This document shows positions 26,542 to 34,201 of a stretch of 64,000 nucleotides of DNA, piece after piece. A program made the translations under genes and the position numbers. Origin of the DNA: Dyadobacter bucti (lineage in GTDB: Bacteria; Bacteroidota; Bacteroidia; Cytophagales; Spirosomataceae); assembly GCF_005869225.1 (NCBI RefSeq), contig NZ_SWFP01000002.1:248001-312000 (forward strand), given 5' to 3'. Numbering within the stretch: position 1 is the stretch's first letter; every line of letters begins with the position of its first letter. The notes below the pieces were generated by a model, which was given only the letters and a program-made list of their open reading frames with translations, was not told where the DNA came from and made no database searches.

Positions 26542-27879
26542 TCACAACTTATATTCCTCAATTTTCCTGTAAAGCGTAGCGATGCCGATTTCCAGCAGCC
26601 GGGCGGCCTCGGCTTTGTTGCCTTTGGTGTAATTCAATACTTTTTGAAAATGCAGTTTTTCAGCGCTCGCCAGTGAAAATGCAGACATATTTTTTGAATT
26701 GTCCGTCAGTGGCTGCGCAAATTCAAATGGCAGGCTTTCCACATCCAGTTCCTGTCCGTCGGTTAGGATGACACTTCGTTCAATCACGTTTTTCAGTTCA
26801 CGGATATTCCCGTTCCACGGATTACGCTCCAGGGCAGCAACAAAACCAGCCGACAGTGACTTGATTTTTTTATTGGCCTTAATCGAAAATATAGCAGCAA
26901 AATGGTTCGCAAGCGCCGCAATATCGGTAACCCGCTCGCGGAGTGCCGGGATCGTAATCTGGAAAACCGACAATCTATAAAACAAATCGCTCCTGAACTC
27001 TCCTGAATCGATCAGCTTTGGCAGGTTCCGGTTGGTAGCGGCAATAATTCGCACATTCACCTTCGTAGGATGCGTTTCGCCGATCTTGATAAATTCGCCC
27101 GTTTCCAGCACCCGCAGTAATTTCGCCTGTAGTTCCAGAGCCAGCTCCCCGATCTCATCCAAAAAGATGGTTCCGGAGCTGGCTTCTTCAAACAATCCTT
27201 TCTTGTCCCTTATTGCTCCCGTAAATGCCCCCGCCTTGTGTCCGAACATCTCGCTTTCGAGCAGATCTTTACCGAACGCAGAACAGTTGATAGCCACAAA
27301 AGGCTTCCTGGCCCTGTTACTCGCCTGGTGAATCGATTGTGCAAAAACCTCTTTCCCCGTCCCTGTCTCGCCCAGAAGCAGGACCGTTGTATCGGTCGGG
27401 GCCACCCTTTTTGCAAGATCAATACAAGCCAGCAGGCTTTTCGATTTCCCGATGATTGAGTCAAACGATCTTTTCTCTCCCAGCTGTTTTTCAAGGTTTA
27501 AAACCCTTTTATTCAACTCAGCCTTTTCCAGGGCGCGGTAAATCAGCGGGATGATCTTATTGTTGTCGTCACCTTTGGTAATGTAATCAAAAGCCCCGTT
27601 TTTTATCGCCTGAACACCGTCAGGAATATTTCCATAGGCAGTGAGAAGGATTACTTCCAGTGCAGGATATTTGTCACGGATTGCCCTGATCATTTCCACA
27701 CCGTTCCCGTCGGGGAGTTTCACGTCGCAAAGCACAATGTCTGTTTCCGCCTGGTCGAGCTTTTTCCAGGCTGATCTGAAATCTGCCGCCTCCGTTACTT
27801 CAAAACCTTCAAGCCTGATAATCCTGGCCAGCAATCCCCTTAGTTTTTCCTCATCATCAATGATCAGTATTTTTTTCAT
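26542..27879 (-). CDS. Sigma-54-dependent NtrC-family response regulator
   Basis: 445 residues in three parts. The receiver domain (1-120) has the acidic pair in IIDDEEKL, the phospho-acceptor Asp52 in VLCDVKLPDGNG and the switch Lys in ITKGDDNNK. The AAA+ domain (about 140-375) has Walker A GETGTGKE, the sigma-54 contact loop GAFTGA and Walker B TIFLDEIGEL. The C-terminal Fis-type helix-turn-helix (about 405-445) ends NKAEAARLLEIGIATLYRKI. It activates RpoN-dependent promoters when phosphorylated. No histidine kinase is adjacent; a single-domain receiver protein lies 29 bases upstream in the same direction. Confidence 0.93.
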   Translation of the reverse strand: MKKILIIDDEEKLRGLLARIIRLEGFEVTEAADFRSAWKKLDQAETDIVLCDVKLPDGNGVEMIRAIRDKYPALEVILLTAYGNIPDGVQAIKNGAFDYITKGDDNNKIIPLIYRALEKAELNKRVLNLEKQLGEKRSFDSIIGKSKSLLACIDLAKRVAPTDTTVLLLGETGTGKEVFAQSIHQASNRARKPFVAINCSAFGKDLLESEMFGHKAGAFTGAIRDKKGLFEEASSGTIFLDEIGELALELQAKLLRVLETGEFIKIGETHPTKVNVRIIAATNRNLPKLIDSGEFRSDLFYRLSVFQITIPALRERVTDIAALANHFAAIFSIKANKKIKSLSAGFVAALERNPWNGNIRELKNVIERSVILTDGQELDVESLPFEFAQPLTDNSKNMSAFSLASAEKLHFQKVLNYTKGNKAEAARLLEIGIATLYRKIEEYKL

Positions 27880-27908
27880 GCTTTCAGAGGCGGTACGGCA
27901 ATGATCGG

Positions 27909-28331
27909 TTAAAAGTTGTTAGGATGCAGGCAGCAGGACCAGTAGTCATATATTATTCTGAACCTCCTTTTAAGTTCGTCGAAATTGCTTTCTTTCTTAA
28001 AAAATCCCTGAATAGTCGATGAATAGGCTTTATCGATGATCTGTGGATTGTCAGCCGTACTGAAAAAAACAAAAGGAATTGATTTCTTCCTGAGGAAGTC
28101 GTTCTGTTCAATCCGCGAACGCAACTCCAGACCGTTCATTACCGGCATATTGATATCACATATTATTACAAACGGCTGTTCCAGAGTAGTTTCCAGATAC
28201 AAGAGCGCTTCCAGGCCGTTTCCAAAAAATAGAAGCTTGTTGGGTATCGCTAATTCTTCGATAACACTTTTGAGCAAAAACTGATCGTCTGCATCATCCT
28301 CAATCGCAATGATTGGCCCTTTTAGTGACAT
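27909..28331 (-). CDS. Single-domain response regulator
   Basis: A 140-residue protein consisting only of a receiver domain of the Rcp1-like type: acidic pair in IAIEDDADD, phospho-acceptor Asp59 in IICDINMPVMNG, and the switch Thr/Lys region (FFSTADN, FFKKESNF). The frame is open up to 28520, but that part overlaps the SDR gene and lacks domain character; ATG 28331 is the correct start. With no output domain it likely passes phosphate or contacts a partner, plausibly within the pathway of the NtrC-type regulator encoded 29 bases downstream (inference). Confidence 0.9.
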   Translation of the reverse strand: MSLKGPIIAIEDDADDQFLLKSVIEELAIPNKLLFFGNGLEALLYLETTLEQPFVIICDINMPVMNGLELRSRIEQNDFLRKKSIPFVFFSTADNPQIIDKAYSSTIQGFFKKESNFDELKRRFRIIYDYWSCCLHPNNF

Positions 28332-28413
28332 TCCCGGGATCGTTGTTAAGTAAAACACCGGGGTAAATATCGTATATATTCGAACCAATACCAATATGGC
28401 AACTGCCCTACAT

Positions 28414-29178
28414 TTATAGAAACATACCGCCCGATGCCTCGATACGCTGTGCTGTGATCCAGCCTGCTTCCTCCGAACACAAAAACGCCACGATCCCTCC
28501 GATGTCCTGGGGCTGGCCAACCCTTCCCAATGCCGTGACGGAATTCATCGCATCTTCCAGCTGAGGCTGGTGCTCGAAAGCCCCTTTCGTAAAGTCGGTG
28601 TGGATAATGCCGGGCGCGACAAGGTTAACGGTAATACCACGGTGTCCCAGTTCTTTGGCGAGATACTTCGTCAGGGTTTCTACTGCACCTTTCACAGATG
28701 CATAAGCGGCGTAACCGGGCGTCGCAAATCTGGTCAGTCCGGTAGACAGGTTAACGATCCTCCCGTTGTCAGCAATATAAGGAAGCGCTTTTTGTGTCAG
28801 GAAGAAAACACCCTTGAAATGGACATTCATCAGCTCGTCAAACGAATCCTCCGTCGTCTCGGCGAAAGGGCTGTGAATACCAATTCCTGCATTATTGATG
28901 AGGAAATCAAAATTATTCCTACCCCATTTTGTCTGTAGGTTTTCCGATAGTTTGTTGAAAAAACTTGTAAAAGATCTGGTGTCCGAAGTGTCCAGCTGCA
29001 ATGCTACGGCCTGCCTGCCGAGTCCTTCAATTTCTGTAACTGTGGCCTGAGCGTCCGCTTCGTTCGTTTTGTAAACTGCTATGATGTCCGCCCCTTGCTT
29101 AGCCAGGTTAAGCGCCATATTTTTACCCAATCCGCGGCTTGCGCCTGTAACCAGCGCGATTTTGTTTCCTGATTCCAT
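28414..29178 (-). CDS. Short-chain dehydrogenase/reductase
   Basis: A 254-residue classical SDR. ATG 29178 is chosen because the cofactor loop TGASRGLGKN then lies at the usual distance; an upstream extension to 29268 is not supported. NNAGIGIHSPF and the catalytic Y-x3-K in YAAYASVKGAVETL are present, with the Ser in VNLSTGLTRF. GWITAQRIEASGGMFL is the normal C-terminus. It reduces or oxidises an unknown alcohol/carbonyl with NAD(P). An AraC regulator gene lies 94 bases upstream on the same strand and likely controls it. Confidence 0.92.
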   Translation of the reverse strand: MESGNKIALVTGASRGLGKNMALNLAKQGADIIAVYKTNEADAQATVTEIEGLGRQAVALQLDTSDTRSFTSFFNKLSENLQTKWGRNNFDFLINNAGIGIHSPFAETTEDSFDELMNVHFKGVFFLTQKALPYIADNGRIVNLSTGLTRFATPGYAAYASVKGAVETLTKYLAKELGHRGITVNLVAPGIIHTDFTKGAFEHQPQLEDAMNSVTALGRVGQPQDIGGIVAFLCSEEAGWITAQRIEASGGMFL

Positions 29179-29271
29179 TTTTTTCTTTGTTTTAAATGAA
29201 TGAAACAAAGGTAGAGGCACCGGGTCCCGAAAAGCTGCCGGTTTCAAATCAAAAATTACAAAATTCAAATC

Positions 29272-30177
29272 TCACAGCCGGAAAGCGCGTGGGCTGACAG
29301 ATGTATGTTTTTTGAAGAGGTTGTTAAAATGGGAAGGTTCTTCAAACCCCAGGCTGTATGCGATTTCTGCTATGTTCCAGTCTGTATGTTTCAAAAGGAT
29401 CTTTGCTTCCTTGATGATCCTTTCAAGGATCAGCTCCGTCGTCGTTTTTCCGGTAATTTCCTTCAAAACTTTATTGAGATAGTTCACGTGGATCGACAGC
29501 TGATCGGCATAGTCTTTCGCCGAACGGAAGCGCAGCTTCTGGTGCGGGGGCTCAACTGGAAACTGTCGTTCCAGCAATTCTATAAAAAGTGAAGAAACCC
29601 TTCTGTAAGCATTAGTCTCGACAAAGAGCGAGGTCGCAGGCTGTAATTTCTGCCCGGTGTGGATGAGCTCTATCACATAATTCCTGAGCAGATCGTACTT
29701 AAAGGTATAGTCAGACGCTATTTCCCTGAACATTTTTTTAAAAATGAACCGGATCTCTTCAATCTGTTCATCGGAGAGAAAGAAGATCGGGTCGCCTCCC
29801 GGCTGAAATACCGGAAGGTCTTTCAGCCTGACGCCGCTATTGTCCTGGGTAAGAAAGTCTTCCGTGAAAATGCAGAATGCCCCGGACTGGTCATCGTCCA
29901 GAGGTTCGTAATTGTAGGGTATCTGAGGGGTGGCAAACAGGAGCGCATTTCGCTCAATATCAATCACCTTATCCGCATACTCCGCCCGGTTCCTGCCAAT
30001 GATCAGACTGATTTTATAGTAGGCCCTGCGGTTATAAGGCATTGTCCGGTTCTTCGATCCGCGATGCAGATCCTCGATCCTGAAAACATTAAAATGCCCT
30101 ATCTCCTTCTGGATCGCCTCCGGGACAATCTGTGAAGTATCTTTGTAAAAATCCTGTACAGTGGCTGGCTTGTTCAT
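29272..30177 (-). CDS. AraC family transcriptional regulator
   Basis: A 301-residue regulator with an N-terminal cupin-like sensor (RAYYKISLIIGRNRAEY, ALLFATPQIPYNYEPL) and a C-terminal AraC DNA-binding domain at about 200-300: SAKDYADQLSIHVNYLNKVLK and IAEIAYSLGFEEPSHFNNLFK, ending SVSPRAFRL. This is the layout common to Bacteroidota regulators that sit next to SDR or aldo/keto reductase genes. It lies directly upstream of the SDR gene in the same direction; the 93-base gap between them could hold the SDR promoter. The inducer is unknown. Confidence 0.9.
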   Translation of the reverse strand: MNKPATVQDFYKDTSQIVPEAIQKEIGHFNVFRIEDLHRGSKNRTMPYNRRAYYKISLIIGRNRAEYADKVIDIERNALLFATPQIPYNYEPLDDDQSGAFCIFTEDFLTQDNSGVRLKDLPVFQPGGDPIFFLSDEQIEEIRFIFKKMFREIASDYTFKYDLLRNYVIELIHTGQKLQPATSLFVETNAYRRVSSLFIELLERQFPVEPPHQKLRFRSAKDYADQLSIHVNYLNKVLKEITGKTTTELILERIIKEAKILLKHTDWNIAEIAYSLGFEEPSHFNNLFKKHTSVSPRAFRL

Positions 30178-30213
30178 ACCCCGAAATTACGAAATTCAAA
30201 TCAGGATATCAGG

Positions 30214-30483
30214 CTATTCATATTCCGCGAAAGATTCGTCGGCATAGCACCAAAGCCATTTTTCGCCCGGCTCCGATGAAATAACGACCGGGTGGCCCGT
30301 CTGCAGAAAATGCTGTGTGGCATGTTTCGCAGGCGAACTGTCGCAGCATAGGGTTACTCCGCAGGTCTGGCAGGTACGCAGGTGTACCCATCTGCCGCCT
30401 GCTTTCACACATTCTTCGCAAACATACTTGTCAGCAGTCTTGATTTCTGTGATTTCCGTGATGTGGCTACAAACTTCTCCCAT
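30214..30483 (-). CDS. UBP-type zinc finger protein
   Basis: An 89-residue protein that is essentially one ZnF-UBP domain. Zinc ligands follow the family spacing: CSH near the N-terminus, CEEC, WVHLRTCQTCGVTLCCDSS, and the His residues of AKHATQHFLQTGHPV; the WLWCYADE end is also typical. In eukaryotes this fold binds the C-terminal di-glycine of ubiquitin; bacterial single-domain versions have no settled role. Its ATG shares a base with the stop of the upstream receiver/flavoprotein gene (TAATG), so translation is coupled and the products probably act together. Confidence 0.9.
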   Translation of the reverse strand: MGEVCSHITEITEIKTADKYVCEECVKAGGRWVHLRTCQTCGVTLCCDSSPAKHATQHFLQTGHPVVISSEPGEKWLWCYADESFAEYE

Positions 30484-32144
30484 TATATTTCATTTAAATA
30501 CTGATGAACAAAACTGATCGACATAGAACCCTCTCCCACCGCTGACGTAACCCGGTTCATAGCTCCCGCACGGACGTCTCCGGCTGCAAAAATTCCCGGT
30601 GAGCTGGTTTCCAACAGGTAAGGATCGCGCTGCATTTTCCAGATCTGGCCAAATCTTTCATGGGCCTTCATATCGCGCCCTGTTTCGATGAACCCTTTGC
30701 TGTTTTTCAAAATCTCCAGTCCCACCCAATCTGTATACGGCCTGGCGCCTATGAAGATAAATAACGCGTCCGCCGGCACTTCCCGTTCCTCTCCGGTATT
30801 CAGGTCAACAAGGGCAAGTCCTTCCAGATGGTCACTGCCTTTAGCTTCCAGTATCTCTGTGCAGCCCAGCACCCTGATATTGTCAGTATTGCTGATCTGG
30901 TCTATCAGATAAGACGACATGGACGAGGTAAGGTCATTTTTGCGCACGATAACATATACATTTCTTGCGAATTTGGATAAATACATCGCCGCCTGCCCCG
31001 CCGAATTCCCGCCTCCCAACACATAAACATCCTTGTTTCCGCAAGAGCTGGCCTCTGTGCTCGCGGCTCCGTAGTAGATGCCTCTACCCGTAAATTCACC
31101 TATTCCTTTGGTTTCAAGCTTTCGGTAGTCGACACCTGTTGTGATCACCACCGCTTTTGCGTTGATCTCGCTCCCGTCTTCCAGGACAATCGTTTTATAT
31201 TTATCCTTTAATTTGATCTCCTTCACCGACTGTGGTGAAAGTACCTCCGTACCAAACCGCGCTGCCTGCGTTACCGCCCGGCGCGTCAGTTCCGCTCCGC
31301 TCAAACCGGTAGGAAAACCAAGGTAATTCTCGATCCTTGAACTCGTCCCGGCCTGTCCGCCCGGTGCTTTCCGTTCGATCAGCAAAGTGCTCAATCCTTC
31401 TGACGCTCCGTAAACAGACGCCGCAAGTCCGGCGGGCCCGGCCCCTATGATGATCACATCGTAAATCTGCTGTTTTACTTTGGCATTCAGCCCGATCTGC
31501 GATGCTATGTCGATCAGTGACGGGGTTTTCAAAACAGTGCCGTTCTCAAATATCACAGCCGGGAAATCCACCGGACAAAGGTTATTGGTGGCAATGATCT
31601 GTTTGCCTGCTTCGCTGGAAGCAGCATCCAGCCACATATACGGCACCAGGTTTCCGGCCAGAAAATCTTTTATTTCATGCGATTTTGGCGAAAATTGGTA
31701 CCCAATCACCTTGATACCCGTGAAATCCGGACGGTAATTTGCCTGCCAGTCACGCAATAATTCGTCAACGGCAGGATAGAGCTTTTCTTCCGGGGGATCC
31801 CAGGGTTTCATGAGGTAATAATCCAGCCCCACATCATTAATGGCCTTGATCGCGGCTTCGGTATCTGAATAGGCAGTCAGCAAAACCCTTTTGGCAAAAG
31901 GAAAAAGTACCATTGCTTTTTCCAGAAAATCAACCCCCTGCATCTCAGGCATCCGCTGGTCTGAAATAAATATCGCCACTTCTTCGCCCCTGTTCTGTAA
32001 ATCCAGCAGACTTTCCATAGCCTCGCTGACGGAAGATGTGCTCAGCACCCGGTAGTTATCTCTGTAATGCGCTTTCAGATCGCGACTGATTGCCCTTAAA
32101 ACCTGCAGATCGTCGTCAATTGAGAATATAATGGGCAAACCCAT
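30483..32144 (-). CDS. Response-regulator / glutaredoxin-like / thioredoxin-reductase-like fusion
   Basis: 553 residues, three parts. Receiver domain 1-130: acidic residues in FSIDDDLQ, phospho-acceptor Asp62 in FISDQRMPEMQG, and conserved Lys in LMKPWD. Glutaredoxin-like domain about 141-222: the position of the usual CPxC is SPKS (152-155), followed by the FPAVIFENGTVLKTPS strand-turn. Flavoprotein domain 226-553: FAD loop IIIGAGPAGLAASVYGASEG, ENYLGFPTGLSG, NADPH loop YVLGGGNSAGQAAMYLS, second FAD segment GIFAAGDVRAGAMNRV. The thioredoxin-reductase CxxC is replaced by GAAS (359-362). Both redox cysteine pairs are therefore missing, though FAD and NADPH sites look intact. It is 27 bases after a histidine kinase gene, whose likely target is Asp62. 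Confidence 0.92.
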   Translation of the reverse strand: MGLPIIFSIDDDLQVLRAISRDLKAHYRDNYRVLSTSSVSEAMESLLDLQNRGEEVAIFISDQRMPEMQGVDFLEKAMVLFPFAKRVLLTAYSDTEAAIKAINDVGLDYYLMKPWDPPEEKLYPAVDELLRDWQANYRPDFTGIKVIGYQFSPKSHEIKDFLAGNLVPYMWLDAASSEAGKQIIATNNLCPVDFPAVIFENGTVLKTPSLIDIASQIGLNAKVKQQIYDVIIIGAGPAGLAASVYGASEGLSTLLIERKAPGGQAGTSSRIENYLGFPTGLSGAELTRRAVTQAARFGTEVLSPQSVKEIKLKDKYKTIVLEDGSEINAKAVVITTGVDYRKLETKGIGEFTGRGIYYGAASTEASSCGNKDVYVLGGGNSAGQAAMYLSKFARNVYVIVRKNDLTSSMSSYLIDQISNTDNIRVLGCTEILEAKGSDHLEGLALVDLNTGEEREVPADALFIFIGARPYTDWVGLEILKNSKGFIETGRDMKAHERFGQIWKMQRDPYLLETSSPGIFAAGDVRAGAMNRVTSAVGEGSMSISFVHQYLNEI

Positions 32145-32171
32145 GATGAGTGTTTTATTAAATGATGAAAA

Positions 32172-33578
32172 CTAAACTTGTCCGTTGATCGGGAAACAAA
32201 CCTGGAATTCGGTTCTTCCCGGCCGGGAATGCAGGGTCACCGATCCATGATGCTGTTTTACAATCCGCTGAACAACATCCAACCCTAAACCTGTTCCCTT
32301 TCCGATTGATTTCGTGGTAAAAAAAGGGTCAAAAATCCTCGTTTTGATTTCCTCCGGGATACCCGGACCGTTATCGCAAATCGTAACTTTCACAAACTCC
32401 TTGTCCCGCTCGGTGATCAGCGTCAGTTCCGGTTCAGGCTGATTTTCCAGCGCGTCGATCGCATTATCGATCAGGTTCGTCCAGACCTGATTCAGCTCGC
32501 CCACCATAGCTTTCACCGGCGGAAGCGTGAGATCAAATTTCTCTGTCACTTTTACATTGCCTTTTTTGAGCTTGTAGGTGAGCATGGTCAGCGTATTTCT
32601 GATGCCGGTGTGAATATCTGTAAATTCTTTCTCTCCACCCCTGTCCATGTGTGTGAAATTTTTCACCGCGCCGATCAGGTCAGCAATTCTTTTCGAGGCT
32701 TCCTGAATGTCCGTTACCATGCGCTCGGTAGTAAGATTGATGTTGATCCAGGTCAGTATCGGCGACAGGTCGGATGCAGGGATGTGGTGTGTAAGTTCAT
32801 TCAGCTTTGCCTCGTCAAAACCGAATTCGACGAAATTTTCAGCCATGTCCATCGAATCCGTTACCTGATGGTCGTCAAGCCAGTCCATGATTTCGTTTTC
32901 TTTTTCCGACCGCTGCATCATCGTCAGTACGGGACGTTCGGTACTTGCCAGGGCAGCAAACATACTCGCAATGACCACGTCTATTTCCTCCGGGGGCATT
33001 TTTACAGAAATCAGCTTTTTGAAAGCATCCGGCTGAAGCTGCAAATGTTTTCTCAGCGAAGCTGAGCCGCGCACAATTGCGGAAGCAGGATTATTCAGTT
33101 CATGGGCGAGGCCGGCGGATAATTTTCCCAGCGCCATCATTTTTTCATTCTGCTGTTCCAGGGACGTGAATTCCCTTACGCGGGACGTCATCACAATCAC
33201 CAGCGCCTGCGTGAGCTCATAATGTGACACGATGAGTTCCTTCAGGTGTTCTTTGGGAAAAGTCATGACCTGCGTCAGTTCCCGGCACTGCGCATAAGCA
33301 ATGTAGACCTTACCTCTTGAGAAAGGCAAAATCCCCGTAACGGCTCCACTGGTAAACTCGGCAATGGTATGTTTTGTGTTGTTTTGTAAACGGTAAAGTT
33401 CTATCCGCCCGCTGATAATCACATGTGTGCCGGTCATAGGCTCCTCGGGTACGCCCATATTTTCGCCTTCCTGCAACTCATAATGCACGCTCCGGTCGAT
33501 CATCCATTGCAGCTGATCATCCGGAACATTGTGAAACACTTCAATAGACTTTAAATCCGCTACGTTGATGTCCTTCAT
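32172..33578 (-). CDS. Cyclic-nucleotide-binding-domain sensor histidine kinase
   Basis: A 468-residue soluble kinase. Residues 1-125 have the cNMP-binding/cap fold ([35 protein letters not shown]), but the phosphate-binding cassette is not clearly conserved, so the ligand may differ. The dimerisation/phospho-acceptor helix has His159 in [10 protein letters not shown], and the ATPase domain (about 350-465) has [22 protein letters not shown] and [21 protein letters not shown]. There is no membrane segment, so it senses an internal signal. It is the first gene of a three-gene run with the receiver/flavoprotein fusion and the UBP finger. Confidence 0.9.
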   Translation of the reverse strand: MKDINVADLKSIEVFHNVPDDQLQWMIDRSVHYELQEGENMGVPEEPMTGTHVIISGRIELYRLQNNTKHTIAEFTSGAVTGILPFSRGKVYIAYAQCRELTQVMTFPKEHLKELIVSHYELTQALVIVMTSRVREFTSLEQQNEKMMALGKLSAGLAHELNNPASAIVRGSASLRKHLQLQPDAFKKLISVKMPPEEIDVVIASMFAALASTERPVLTMMQRSEKENEIMDWLDDHQVTDSMDMAENFVEFGFDEAKLNELTHHIPASDLSPILTWININLTTERMVTDIQEASKRIADLIGAVKNFTHMDRGGEKEFTDIHTGIRNTLTMLTYKLKKGNVKVTEKFDLTLPPVKAMVGELNQVWTNLIDNAIDALENQPEPELTLITERDKEFVKVTICDNGPGIPEEIKTRIFDPFFTTKSIGKGTGLGLDVVQRIVKQHHGSVTLHSRPGRTEFQVCFPINGQV

Positions 33579-33705
33579 GAAAAGAAAAGGTTGTGGTATC
33601 TCAATCTCCTAATTTCCAAAATATTTAAGGATAATACCGCTTTTTTCCTTCAATCCGTTCAACTCAAATTGAAAACCGTCACGCACTTCACTTTAACCAC
33701 CCGTT

Positions 33706-34056
33706 TCAGCCCAAAACAATCCGATTGTAGATCTTGTATTCGGGAAGGCCGGTAATATGCTCCGACAAACTGATCTCCACCCAGTCGCGGTTGCCGGGAT
33801 GCAGAAATACACCATTGAAAGACGGGTAAAGTACCTGCAGAATTTCTACCGAACCGGGCTCAAGAACAATCTCTTCATGCCCCAGTTCGCTGGAAAAATA
33901 ATGCCCCGTGCAAAGTCCGGCCGAAGTCTCAAATTCAACCTTGACACTGCTTCCCGAAACCTCTTGCCTCGCAACATCAACCACAATTTCCTCCCGCAAA
34001 TCCTCCGCAGTCCCCAGCGTTTCCTCCTGGTCTCCCAAAATATCAATAACACTCAT
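33706..34056 (-). CDS. Small protein of unknown function, divergent from ligD
   Basis: I do not recognise this protein. The frame is open to 34161, but ATG 34056 starts the acidic, well-ordered part (SVIDILGDQEETLGTAEDLRE), giving 116 residues. It looks like a compact beta protein (VKVEFETSAGLCTGHYF, VEILQVLYPSFNGVFLHPGNRDWVEISLS) without signal or membrane segment. It is divergent from ligD across 145 bases, so the two could share a promoter region, but a link to DNA repair is not shown. Confidence 0.65.
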   Translation of the reverse strand: MSVIDILGDQEETLGTAEDLREEIVVDVARQEVSGSSVKVEFETSAGLCTGHYFSSELGHEEIVLEPGSVEILQVLYPSFNGVFLHPGNRDWVEISLSEHITGLPEYKIYNRIVLG

Positions 34057-34201
34057 GTCAATTCGGTTTAATGTATAAATAGCCCCTGATGGCCCGGACA
34101 TCAGACGTCTTTCAAAAAATTGTTCCTGCCGGACCCACCACCAGCCAATGCGCGGGAACACGGTATGATTATTTTATGAAATTGACCAAACATGAACTAC
34201 T

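Noticed and set aside
30483..32144. Annotation as functional thioredoxin reductase
   Set aside because: The CxxC pair is replaced by GAAS and the glutaredoxin-like motif by SPKS.
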